Source of the DNA: Xenopus tropicalis
Lineage: Eukaryota > Chordata > Amphibia > Anura > Pipidae
DNA length: 64,000 nucleotides
Direction of reading: 5' to 3'
Assembly (NCBI RefSeq): GCF_000004195.4
Contig: NC_030678.2
Location: 63,760,378 to 63,824,377 of the forward strand
Shown: piece after piece, positions 1-8,960 of the stretch
How the letters are laid out: each line of letters begins with the position of its first letter
Numbering within the stretch: the stretch's first letter is position 1
The notes under the pieces: model-generated
What the model saw: the letters and a program-made list of their open reading frames with translations, nothing else
Told to the model about the DNA's origin: nothing
Database searches by the model: none
Translations under genes and position numbers: made by a program

Positions 1-424
1 ACAGTAGGGCACATTCACTTTCCTTGACGCAGTGTGCAATTTCAAGCACAAAGCCATGTATTTATATCCCTCAAATCAATGGTTTTCCCTAGAATTCATG
101 GGCTGTTCCACATAGCTACTTTTAATCCATACATCCCATTTTGGTAATATTTCTTATGACCACCACAGTTCTTACCTTCAATATATTTAAACATTCTTGA
201 GTAATTAAGGAAATTAATGTAAAAAAAAATTACAGATAACTCTGGCAACTCCTCTTGTTTCCATTTCTGTGCAATAAATAATCTGGCCATGGAGAATATA
301 TGAACAACTAAGGACCTCTTTGTAAAGTTCAGAAAGCACTTAAGAACTTTAAGGTTAATGAACATTATACCAGCTGTGATCTCATATTACGGAGCAGCTC
401 CTTAAAAACTATTATATACCATAT

Positions 425-1075
425 TTCGCCAGAAATTAAGTTTCTTTCAAAGGTAACTTCAGGTGACTTCGGCAAACTGAAACAGCGCATATGCAATAAC
501 ACGGTGGGATGGCATTTTGGGGAGATCAGTCGCCCGTCTGCCACTGCCCTAAGGCTGATGGCCCACAAGGAGATTTATTGCCTGTGGGTTAATACCGCGG
601 GCGATTAATTTCCCCAAAATGTCTTTCCACTCAGGCCCGGACATGTGGGCAGGCCAGAAAGGCTTGGGCCTTGGGTGGCAAAGATAAAGGGGCGGCATGT
701 CGCCAGCTGGCCACATCTGCACTAAGGACTGGAGGGGAGTTTTCTGACAGCTGTTTAAATCTCCCAACCACCCAGTCCTCAGTTCAGCCAATCAGTAAAG
801 AAGGTGGTGCTAGCATAGGGGGTGCGAGCACTGGAGGAGAGAACATGTGGGTGAGGGGGTGGGGGAGTGTGCGAGTGCGTGGGGGGGGCAGGGTGCAAAC
901 GGCCAAGAGGCGCACTGCAGGTATATCCTGCCCTGTTTCCAGGGCCAGATTTTTCGCCAACAAATTCGGAAGACAAAGTAAAGCATATGCTTTTCCACTG
1001 GTGATTCACTTTATTGCCGAGGAGATTAGTGGCCCGCTAAAGAAGAGATTAAACCACGGGTGACTAATCTCTCTT
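425..1075. repeat. MITE-like repeat with a second MITE inserted
   Basis: The stretch around 480-545 (GGTGGGATGGCATTTTGGGG and following GAGATCAGTCGCCC) matches the repeat that hosts the Tc1 element at 56340-58040. Related GAGATTAGTGGCCC text returns at 1020-1070 in a foldback-like end. A different repeat interrupts it at about 629-950, beginning AGGCCCGGACATGTGG and ending near AGGGCCAGATTTTT. No gene is seen here; the ORFs crossing it are repeat shadows. Confidence 0.6.
629..950. repeat. AGGCCCGGAT-type MITE, inner insertion
   Basis: It shares the end sequence CAGGCCCGGAYATGTGG..GGCC(A)CAAAGGC(C)CGGGCC and a GGGGCGGCATG block with repeats at 20748-21020 and 33133-33455. It sits inside the larger MITE at 425-1075, so it is the younger of the two. 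The family name was not recognised. Confidence 0.55.
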
Positions 1076-1360
1076 TGAGCCATCATCTTAAATCCCTTTG
1101 CCATTAACCAATCCTATTTTAATGTTTCTGTTATCAATGTTTACAAAGAGATAAAATGATTAGGCTGAAAGTCCCTTCCCATATCATACCTACGGCATAC
1201 CTTTGATACTGTGGCTGCAGAGATGTATCACCAAATGATTGGCCTGAGAACTTTATCTAAAAGCTTAGATATAATCTATCATGTATCTAATATACTATAT
1301 AGAAGACATGATTATATTTAACCCTAAAACATAATAATTTGTGTGCTTATATGTGTTTAG

Positions 1361-1451
1361 GACAGAAGCTCAACATCTCTTTAACAGAATCTATGAGTTG
1401 GAAGCAGAAAAATATGATCATCAGGCTACATTTAAGAAACAGAAATATGAG
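1361..1451 (+). CDS. tnnt2: tnnt2 exon, troponin T C-terminal coiled-coil segment
   Basis: 91 nt between a TTTAG acceptor and a GAG|GTGAGT donor. The first G completes a codon from the previous exon outside the window; the rest reads 30 codons from TEAQHLFNR to KKQKYE without a stop. It corresponds to the human TNNT2 exon with YNLEAEKFD and FKQQKYE. Confidence 0.93.
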
Positions 1452-4400
1452 GTGAGTCATTTTGTTAAACTAATGTTATGTCATTAAGCAGTTATGTTAA
1501 AAAAACACAGTATATATACACGGATACTTATACAGACCTATCTATTCACTCACATATATAAACTATATATCATATATACCTAAAGACTTGGCAGCAGATG
1601 TAATTTGCATGGCAAAACCAACCTTTCAGTGCAATTAGCGCCATAGCTCATGCTCAACTGTGGTTGGTTTGTTTTTTAATGCATTTGCCACAATTGTGTC
1701 AGGCACACCCTTAATGACACAATGACACTGATATTGACCTGCAACCCACAGGCTTACCTTTAGGCCAGGTGGGTTAGGATTAAAAATGGGGTGACAATTG
1801 CGCATTTGGGTTGGGTGTAGGTAAAACTGGGGAATTACACTCTTCCTCTGTGCCTATAGTTTCCCTGTCTTGAAACCTAAGGCAAGTGCAGATGTAATGT
1901 ACAGAATGAAAACCCACAGGTCCGGGTTGGGTGCGGGTCCTACAAAGGCAACATCTTGCAGGTTAGGGTTGAGTGCGAATTAGAGTCAGGTGTGGGTTGA
2001 GTTTTTCCTGACCCACTGATCAATCTTCATCTTTATAAAACATTTTGAAATTTTAGGGTCACTTGTGGCTATATTCTGATAATGCGTTGTGTCTAAAGAG
2101 CAGAAGAAAAAAACTTTAAATGGATATAGTTGTAAAATGGTCTATTTCTGTGGCTCTCATAGTGCTCTATTAGGTGCAAGGGCATTGATTTTGGGGATAA
2201 AGTTGACCTCAGCATCCATTTCCACAGAACACTATAATTTTGGTTTGAATGTATGCATCACTTAGGGGAATTTAGCCATGCAGATGCTTATTTGGGTGAT
2301 GGATCCTACCTACAGGTAAAAGAATAAGTACCATATGTATTAGTAAGTGTTATTAGATTTATTTTACCTGAAGTTTAGTAAATTAAATGACATTCTCTTT
2401 CAGATTAATGTTCTGCGAAATCGAGTTTCGGATCATCAAAAGCTGTAAGTATTTGTAAAACGACAACCCTTTCAATAAACTGATTAATTCTTCATGTTCA
2501 TGGTTTTCCATGCTCCAAATTCACTATAATAAGACAGACAAAGCTCCATCCATAAAGCGGTTTTGACAGCCTGCGAATGTTCTTTTTTACCATAAAAACG
2601 ATCAACGCACCAGAGGCCACCTCTTTAGATGGAACGGAGTTTCCATTTGAAGCAGCGTAAGTGGTTTTTCACGGTGAGGGCAGTGAGGTTGTGGATTGTC
2701 CTCCCTAGTAATGTTGTAATGGCAGATTCTGTTAATGCCTTTAAGAGGGGCCTCGGTGAGTTCTTAAACAAGCATAGTATCCAAGGCTATTGTGATACTA
2801 ATATCTACAGTTAGTATTAATGTTTGTATATATAGTTTATGTATGTGAGTGTATAGATTGGTAAGTATAGGTTTGTATGTGCTGGGTTTACTTAGAAGGG
2901 TTGAACTTGATGGACTTTGGTCTTTTTTCAATCATATGTAACTATGTAACTATGTAACAATTTGCTAATTTTGCTCAGTGAAAGTAAACTTATTGTTTTA
3001 TTGTGGAATTCTTTTACCAGTCCTACTGGCTGATACATTAGATAACTTCAAGGAAGGTGTGGGCCCAAACTTTACAGTTTGGATTGCCATCTTGGAGTCA
3101 GAAAGGATTTTTTTCCCCTCTGAGGCAATAATATGTTATATACTGTAGTTATATTGTAAGTTGGTTGAAAAAAAACATCAGGTCAATTTAGAGAGGCTTC
3201 AGTAGCTGTTTTTTTTGTTTTTTTTTGCCTTCTTCTGGATCAGTTAGCAGTTAGGCAGGTCATGGCCACAGTACAAAAAAGGCCAAACCCCTCATGTTTT
3301 TATGGACATCTTCAACCTGCCTTGCCCTTACTGCTGGTCCCAGTTGCAACTGCAATGCAAGTCTCAAGATTTCTTATCTGTAAGCACTAAGGCATGTGTT
3401 TACTAAGGTGTGATAGACAGTAAATATTAACTACTTCAGAAAAACAAAATTGTTGCTAATTTTTTTTCGTTGTTGCTGCAATGTCCACAAACTACATAGT
3501 GGGGAGCATTAAGTTAATCTTAAGCTAATTTTTCTCAACACCCTGAGAAATGTGAAACAAAGCCGGAAAATGTAGAGTGGGAAAAATATAAAGTCCTTTT
3601 TCAACGTAAGTAGCAAAAATTAGTGATTGCACTTGGGATGAATGATACTTATAAATGTATTATTAGTGAATGAATTAAGAATAATTCATATCATTGATTC
3701 CCGATATTACTTAATTGGTCATAATTAAATTTAATAATACATTCATAAATTGCTAATAAATACTATTTTATATAAACTATTCATTAGTGTGTTAATTGGC
3801 ACACAGATTATGCAGTTATCCTAAAAACTTGCAACTCGCAATAAATAATTCTGAAACTAACTGATGCTCTTGCGTAAATAACACCAAGCTCCAGAGTTCC
3901 CCTGCGTCAATAGGAATTATTCAGAATTAAAGGCAGGAAGCAACTATATGGAAGTAACACTCAAGTAACTTTAATGAAAGTGGTTTTAGGTAAAACTCTC
4001 TATAGGGAAAAGCACAAGTTGAGCTCTTAACAGTTTTGAGAATTTTAAAATAACTATCCAAACATCCAAACCCATTGACCAATTCCTGGAAATGTCTGTT
4101 AAAATTAGCAATTTGCTAAATTATGCTATGATATCTTTTATTGTCTCTAATTTGACTGTTATTTTAGCACTTAAACATACTGTACCTCATTGTACAATAC
4201 ACTTTCATACCAGTTCTTTCTTTTCCCTAAACTCATTGTTTTTATTTAAAAATATAAATACTTCTTTACTTTGTAATAATGTTTTCTTTTTCTTTTCCAT
4301 TCAATTCTCATAATTGTGATGCAGTAAGAGGTGAGTTTACCATACTTACTGTGTAATTTCAATATAATATTAATGTTGTAGTGTTACTGAAAAAATGATT

Positions 4401-7291
4401 TTCTGGAAGTCTACATAGTCTGCATAGTGTAATTCTACTAAAATATAAGTAAAATATTGTGTTATTTTTGTATATGATCCCATTATATACTGCACCTATA
4501 ATACTTTTTCATGCCATTTCTTTCTTTTCCATAAGATCATTTTTTTCCTTTTTAATATTTTTTTTTCCCTCTTCTATTCCCTTCTCATAACTCTGGTGCA
4601 GTAAAAGGTAAGTTAACCATGCTTATTGTGTAATAACAGTAACACATATGGCCATTAAAAGGATCACGGATATTCATGTCGTTTATAGCACACTACAATA
4701 AGGCTTATTTTTGAAGGCAAAAGGACTCAAGCGCAGTTTGCAAAGTGCAATTTTGAGTGCAAGTTTTAAATTCAGCATTTTCCCCATAATATCAGTTAGT
4801 GATGTACAAGTCAGGAAGAACTTAACCCACACCTGACCCTAAGCCGCACTCAACCCTAAGCCGCATTGTATAACCTGCACCCAACTGATACCTGTGTTTT
4901 TTTCACTCTGTACACTACATCTACACATGCCTTAGGTTTTAAGACAGAGAAACTTCAAGAGCAGAGGAAGAATGTACTTCCCCAGTCTGGCTCACACCCA
5001 ACTTAAATGAGCATTGTAACCCCAATTTCAATCCTAACCCACCTGGCCCGGGGGTTGCAGGTCGACCCGCACATCACTATCAATGATCAATATCAGTGTT
5101 ATTGTGGCCTCGAAGGAGTGATGTGCCTGACACAATTGTGGCCAATGCATTAAAAAAAAAGTTGAGCATGAGCTATAGCGCTAATTGCACTGAAAGGTTG
5201 GTTTTGGCATGAAAACATCATCTGCTGCCAAGTCTTTAGGCACTAAAGTTTGCTGTGGCAATTGACTTGGGACACTTTGATGCCGCTACATCAACAGGCG
5301 GAAGTCAATGAGTTGCCTTTAATGCAAACTTGCACAACTGCAACTGTATTTTTGGCTCATAACGAGCCTTTATGCATTCTAGTAAACATATAAACATGCA
5401 CAAATTTTTCCAAAACATTCTGTGCAATGCATAAGTGAAATGTGTTACTTATTCATAAATTTGGGACGGCTTGATGGAGCCTCTACTTGTATGAAGAACC
5501 CAGATACAGGATTGACCACCTATTTTCCATTCTCCCACAGAGAGGCCTTTATTTACCTCATGCCCTTCACCAGGCAATGTGTGGCAGAGTAAGATTAAAA
5601 CACTGGCTTTTAAACAAATAGGCATTGAACAAAGCATACGGCCATAGTTATAACTGATGGCATATGTCTATGAAGATTTTAATTCATCCAGGTCATGGTA
5701 TATCTAGTATAAATAAATTTAAAGCAACTGGACTTGTTTAGTAATCATTGAAGACGTTTCACTACTCATCCGAGCAGCTTCTTCAGTTCAACTGACTGGT
5801 ATGGGAAGTCCTCAGCATATGTACTCTTCCACTAATCCAATCACAATGGCACTTTGTAACTCTTCAGAAAGGTGACATCTGAAACTCACAGAGGTGTGAA
5901 TGCTGTGGAGTTACTTTGAAAGGATTACCAAAGTATCATGCAACTCTTCAAACAGGTGTTACTTTTTGGAGTTGCATGAATGGATATGTGAAGAGTTCTG
6001 AAACTGCCGGGGTACAGATGTTTGAACAGCATTGTATGTAGCAGACAGATGGTGTCGAAGTCCCCCGCCTCTGTTAAAGGATGGTTTCTCCACTTTGACA
6101 TGAATGGCCTCTTTTACACCTCTTTCAAACCAGCGGCCTTCTTTGTCCAAAATTTGGACATTGCTGTTTTCAAAGGAGTGTTCTTTTAGGTGTAGAAATA
6201 CAGCAGAGTCCTGGCCTGTAGTGTTCGCCCTCCTATGCTGAGCCATTCGCTTGGAGAGCAGTTGCTTTGTCTCACCAATGTAAAGGTCGTGCACTCCTCG
6301 CTACACTGTACTGCGTATACAACATTGCTTTGTTTTTCCTTTGGTGTTGGATCCTTTGGGTGTACAAGTTTTTGTCTCAGTGTGTTGCTAGGTTTGAAAA
6401 ACACAGGGATGTGGTGTTTGTTGAAAATTCTCCTGAGTTTCTCCGACACTCCTGCTACATATGGGATGACTATATTGCGCCTTCTCTCTGCCTCAGGACG
6501 GTTATTCCTTTTGGTGTTCCTGTTGGGCTTAGTTGCTCCTGTTTTGACAAAGGCCCAGTCTGGGTAGCCACAAGCTTTCAGTGCTCCTCTGAGATGTTTA
6601 CATTCCTTGTCCTTGGACTCTGTATCAGTTGTCACACTTTCCGCTGGTTTGAAAGAGGTGTAAAAGAGGCCATTCATGTCAAAGTGGAGAAACCATCCCT
6701 TAACAGAGGCGGGGGACTTCGACACCATCTGTCTGCTACATACAATGCTGTTCTAACATCTGTACCCCGGCAGTTTCAGAACTCTTCACATATCCATTCA
6801 TGCAACTCCAAAAAGTAACACCTGTTTGAAGAGTTGCATGATACTTTGGTAATCCTTTCAAAGTAACTCCACAGCATTCACACCTCTGTGAGTTTCAGAT
6901 GTCACCTTTCTGAAGAGTTACATAGTGCCATTGTGATTGGATTAGTGGAAGAGTATATATGCTGAGGACTTCCCATACCAGTCAGTTGAACTGAAGAAGC
7001 TGCTCGGATGAGTAGTGAAACGTCTTCAATGATTACTAAACCAGTCCAGTTGCTTTAAATTTATTTATACTAGATATAACTGATGGCATAGAGGAGTGGA
7101 TTTCATAAAAAAGATTAAACATTTTGAAACTAAGTTTTAAAGTTTGTAGAAAACAGCTCTGTAATTCTCCATTAGCTTGAGCGCACAGTTAATAGCACAC
7201 AGTGTTTTAGCAGTGCTTATTTTCTTTTGCATCCCACAGCTCCAAAGGTCCTAGATCAGGCAAAGGAATTGTTGGAGGAAGATGGAAATAA
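1361..7291 (+). CDS. tnnt2: Troponin T, cardiac type (3' end of gene, exons only)
   Basis: Troponin T anchors the troponin complex to tropomyosin on the thin filament and passes the calcium signal from troponin C/I. Only the C-terminal part lies in the window, as join(1361-1451, 2404-2444, 7240-7291), with two optional 6-nt micro-exons at 4325-4330 and 4602-4607. The first exon reads TEAQHLFNRIYELEAEKYD... and ends KKQKYE; the second reads INVLRNRVSDHQK; the last reads SKGPRSGKGIVGGRWK then TAA. The INVLRNR block and the GRWK end are family hallmarks, and INVLRNR points to the cardiac paralogue rather than the fast or slow skeletal ones, although paralogue choice from this short tail is not certain. 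All splice sites are AG/GT and phases agree. Upstream exons lie left of position 1. The gene converges on PKP1, as in mammals. Confidence 0.9.
1579..2020 (+). repeat. Intronic repeat, upstream arm of an inverted pair
   Basis: The text from CCTAAAGACTTGGCAGCAGA to TTTTTCCTGACCCACTGATC is matched in reverse complement at about 4805-5240, with substitutions and small indels. It includes shared blocks such as CCAACCTTTCAGTGCAATTA and CACAATTGTGTCAGGCACA. The repeat family was not recognised. It lies in the intron between the 91-nt and 41-nt tnnt2 exons. Confidence 0.8.
2404..2444 (+). CDS. tnnt2: tnnt2 penultimate 41-nt exon
   Basis: 41 nt with acceptor CTCTTTCAG and donor CT|GTAAGT. It encodes INVLRNRVSDHQK plus two bases (CT) of a leucine codon finished by the next exon. 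Troponin T genes have a 41-nt exon at this place. Because 41 is not a multiple of three, skipping it would shift the frame of the last exon. Confidence 0.93.
2590..2955 (+). repeat. CR1-type LINE 3' end
   Basis: Contains LINE C-terminal text on the + strand (GTTTCCATTTGAAGCAGCGTAAGTGG... with RSFHLKQRKWFFTVRAVRLW) and the typical tail GGGTTGAACTTGATGGACTTTGG followed by TTTTTTCAAT..TATGTAACTATG. It is 5' truncated. The ORF at 2629-2814 belongs to it. Confidence 0.75.
3010..3265 (+). repeat. CR1-type LINE 3' fragment
   Basis: CTGATACATTAGATAACTTC, GTCAGAAAGGATTTTTTTCC and TTTTTTGCCTTCTTCTGGATC match the 3' part of the LINE at 46790-47490. It is a short, decayed piece in the last tnnt2 intron region. 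Confidence 0.65.
3300..4080. other. tnnt2 intron, mostly unassigned
   Basis: AT-rich intron sequence. Part of it (about 3830-4040, with GAAAGTGGTTTTAGG and AGGGAAAAGCACAAGTTGAG) resembles 36250-36345, so it is probably a decayed MITE. No exon was seen. Confidence 0.4.
4175..4370 (+). repeat. tnnt2: First unit of a diverged tandem duplication around a micro-exon
   Basis: The text from ATACTGTACCTC through TTTCATACCAGTTCTTTCTTTTCC, a pyrimidine tract, TCTCATAATTGTGATGCAG and TTACCATACTTACTGTGTAAT is repeated about 280-310 nt downstream at 4485-4650 with substitutions and indels. The unit covers the acceptor tract, a 6-nt exon and a donor. Confidence 0.75.
4325..4330 (+). CDS. tnnt2: Candidate 6-nt micro-exon, copy 1 (TAAGAG)
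   Basis: TAAGAG is bounded by a GATGCAG acceptor, preceded by a long pyrimidine tract, and by a GTGAGT donor. Joined between the 41-nt exon (ending CT) and the last exon (starting C) it adds Lys-Ser and keeps the frame. The chicken cardiac troponin T gene is known to have a 6-nt micro-exon at this place. Use in transcripts cannot be shown here. Confidence 0.6.
4485..4650 (+). repeat. tnnt2: Second unit of the tandem micro-exon duplication
   Basis: It matches 4175-4370: ATACTGCACCT, TTTCATGCCATTTCTTTCTTTTCC, a pyrimidine tract, TCTCATAACTCTGGTGCAG, then TTAACCATGCTTATTGTGTAAT. The splice sites and the 6-nt exon are the best preserved parts. Confidence 0.75.
4602..4607 (+). CDS. tnnt2: Candidate 6-nt micro-exon, copy 2 (TAAAAG)
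   Basis: TAAAAG lies between a GGTGCAG acceptor with a strong upstream pyrimidine tract and a consensus GTAAGT donor. Alone it also adds Lys-Ser to the protein; together with copy 1 it would add Lys-Ser-Lys-Ser, still in frame and without a stop. Its donor is closer to consensus than that of copy 1. Confidence 0.65.
4740..5390. repeat. MITE-like repeat hosting the second inverted arm
   Basis: The outer text (AAAGTGCAATTTTGAGTGCAAG at left; GCAAACTTGCACAACTGCAA at right) resembles a family also seen near 3840-4040, 35940-36375 and 42450-42545. The arm at 4805-5240 appears to be inserted in it. Confidence 0.45.
4805..5240 (-). repeat. Intronic repeat, downstream arm of an inverted pair
   Basis: Reverse complement of the repeat at 1579-2020. 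The outer ends are CCAAGTCTTTAGG here and CCTAAAGACTTGG at 1579. The two arms enclose the 41-nt exon and both micro-exon candidates. Confidence 0.8.
5700..7080 (-). mobile_element. Penelope-like retroelement, 3' part with inverted terminal copy
   Basis: Reading the - strand from about 6640 to 5990 gives Penelope-type protein text: ESKDKECKHLRGALKACGYP, VIPYVAGVSEKLRRIFNKHH, KPSNTLRQKLVHPKDPTPKE, then a GIY-YIG endonuclease segment with DLYIGETKQ and DSAVFLHLKEHSF, and RWFERGVKEAIHVK and SFNRGGGLRHHLS near the C terminus. The reverse transcriptase core is absent. The frame is broken once near 6235-6300. From about 6645 to 7078 the terminal segment is repeated on the + strand, nearly identical to 5702-6136 in reverse, making an inverted repeat of about 430 bp. 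Penelope elements often carry such partly inverted terminal copies. It sits in the last tnnt2 intron. Confidence 0.85.
7240..7291 (+). CDS. tnnt2: tnnt2 last coding exon
   Basis: The acceptor is TTTTGCATCCCACAG. With CT from the previous exon the first codon is CTC (Leu), then SKGPRSGKGIVGGRWK and TAA at 7289-7291. The basic, glycine-rich end closing in GRWK is the classic troponin T C terminus. No AATAAA or ATTAAA is visible before the MITE that starts near 7412, so polyadenylation may use a variant signal or one within the repeat. Confidence 0.93.
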
Positions 7292-7411
7292 GCAGAGATG
7301 GTGAAAGAAGACAAGACCTCATTGACACCTTGAATCCACCATATATTTATATTTATGTGTTTGCAATTCCTGTTATATTTGAATGTATACATTTGAAGAA
7401 AGTAACAAAAT

Positions 7412-8100
7412 ACAGGTATGGCATCCATTATCCGGAAACCCGTTATCCAAAAAGTTCTGAATTACTGGAAGGCCATCTCCCATAAACTCTATTATAAGCA
7501 AATAATTCATATTTTTACAGATTATTTCCTTTTTCTATGTAATAATAAAACAGGATCCTAATTAAGATACATTTAATCCTTATTGGAAGCAAAATACTCC
7601 TATTGGGTTTGTTTTATGTTTAAATAATATTTTAGTACACTTAAAGGAACAGTAACACCAAAAAATGAAAGAGCTTTAAAGTAATAAAAATATAATGCAC
7701 TGTTGCCCTGCATCGGTAAAACTGGTGTGTTTGCTACAGTAACACTACTATAAGTTATATAATAAGCTGCTGTGTAGCCACGGGGGCAGCCATTCAAGCT
7801 GGAAAAAAGGAGAAAAGGCACAGGTTACATAGCAGATAACAGATAAGTTCTGTAGAATACAATAGTGTGTTATCTGCTATGTGCCTGTGCCTTTTCTCCT
7901 TTGAATGGCTGCCTCCATGGCTACATAGCAGTTTATTTATATAAATTATAGTAGACTTTCTGAAGTAAACACACAACTTTTACCAGTGCAGGGCAGCAGC
8001 ACATTATATTTTAGTTACTTTTATACACTTTCATTTTTTCATGTTTCCCTTATCCGGAAAACACCAGGTCCCAAGCATTCTGGATAATGGGTCCCAATAT
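7412..8100. repeat. CAGGTATGG-type foldback MITE, split by a T2 MITE
   Basis: The ends read ACAGGTATGGCATCCATTAT and, in reverse, TTATCCGGAAAACACC..ATTCTGGATAATGGGTCCC. The same family occurs at 9829-10153, 13195-13720, 15199-15514, 45252-45582 and 63602-63862. A TTAAAGG element interrupts it from 7641 to about 8037. Confidence 0.8.
7641..8037. repeat. T2-type MITE (TTAAAGGAACAGTAACACC), inner insertion
   Basis: It starts TTAAAGGAACAGTAACACC and has a long internal palindrome (AGGAGAAAAGGCACAGG.. and ..CCTGTGCCTTTTCTCCT). The right terminal GGTGTTACTGTTCCTTTAA present in the copy at 53586-54010 is missing here. TTAA target and TTAAAGG ends are features of Xenopus T2 (Kolobok-related) MITEs. 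Confidence 0.8.
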
Positions 8101-8443
8101 TGTAGAATATAATTATGCCTAAAATGAATTTGCAATCTAAGGATTGGACATTTTGAAAAAGTTTTGTATCCTTGTCTGTAATGGTATTCCTTAACTGAAA
8201 CTGATTCAGGTTTTTTCTGTTCCACTGTATAAGTGAAATAAAGTGTTTCAAAGTAATGAATTGATAAAAATAATTTTGTGGGATTGTATATGCAGCCTTA
8301 AAAACAAAATATATTGCCTCACAAACTGCTGCCCTCAATACATACCTTAATGAAATGACAGGAGGTGGAGAAAATGGCCACAGCATTTATTCACATTTTA
8401 TCAAATAAATAGAACCTTGCCAGCCTAACCCAAGGCAATGTTC

Positions 8444-8680
8444 TTAAGCCATAATTCCATAAGAGGTTGCTACTATGTTCTGCCGTTCCTCGCTGAAGAC
8501 TTGAATGAGTATTAGACTGCCTCTACCTACAGAGATGATGGCCCCAAACGCTGCTACCAGCAGGAGCTGCATTACCAACCATGAGCAGCCCTGCTGCCGG
8601 TCCTGGATCTGCAGTGTCTTGATGATAGTAAATCCAAGCAGGCTGTCACCTAGCACAAGCAGTAGTAGCGTCTGTATCTA
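8444..8680 (-). CDS. Unidentified membrane-protein-like ORF or exon
   Basis: Reading the - strand, an ORF opens after a TAG at about 8690 and runs to TAA at 8444. It is leucine-rich at the start (TLLLLVLGDSLLGFTIIK), then LQIQDRQQGCSW, then a hydrophobic stretch (LVMQLLLVAAFGAIISV) and a polar tail (QVFSEERQNIVATSYGIMA), so one or two membrane segments are possible. A CAG precedes the open part and could be a splice acceptor, but its pyrimidine tract is poor. There is an AATAAA about 70 nt after the stop. GC content is higher than around it. I do not recognise the protein. It lies just 3' of a - strand CR1 tail, so a retrocopy or repeat-carried fragment is as likely as a gene. Confidence 0.3.
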
Positions 8681-8809
8681 TCAATCCACCGTGTAGTCAC
8701 AGGAGAGAACCTCCTTTCTCCTTCTGCTAAAATTACCTGTGCAGTACTCTGGCAAGGTCCTACCGCTGCTGTGACATATAAAACTTAAAATATTTCATCA
8801 TATATCCAC

Positions 8810-8960
8810 TGTTTTGTTCCAGAGGAAGGCAAAAAACCCAACTGGAAGCTGGTGCCATTTATGCTTCAAGAGGGAAAAACATCCTTCCTGACCCCCTTAG
8901 TGATTGGAAACATTCCCTGGATCAAGCAATTGTTAACATCACTTGTTAACATCAATTAAA
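8810..8960 (-). repeat. CR1-type LINE 3' tail
   Basis: Reverse complement of the tail text seen in other CR1 copies here: GTCAGGAAGGATGTTTTTCC and TTTTTTGCCTTCCTCTGGAA on the - strand. Confidence 0.6.

Noticed and set aside
671..1063. 130-residue + strand ORF
   Set aside because: It crosses two nested MITEs and a G-rich stretch; similar repeats elsewhere share the bases but not the frame.
1..1360. Search for the preceding tnnt2 exon
   Set aside because: No segment with the expected basic and acidic troponin T text and splice sites was found; it probably lies left of the window.
6235..6818. Two + strand ORFs of 110 and 183 residues
   Set aside because: They are antisense to the Penelope-like protein, and the second runs through the inverted junction; the - strand reading has clear family motifs.
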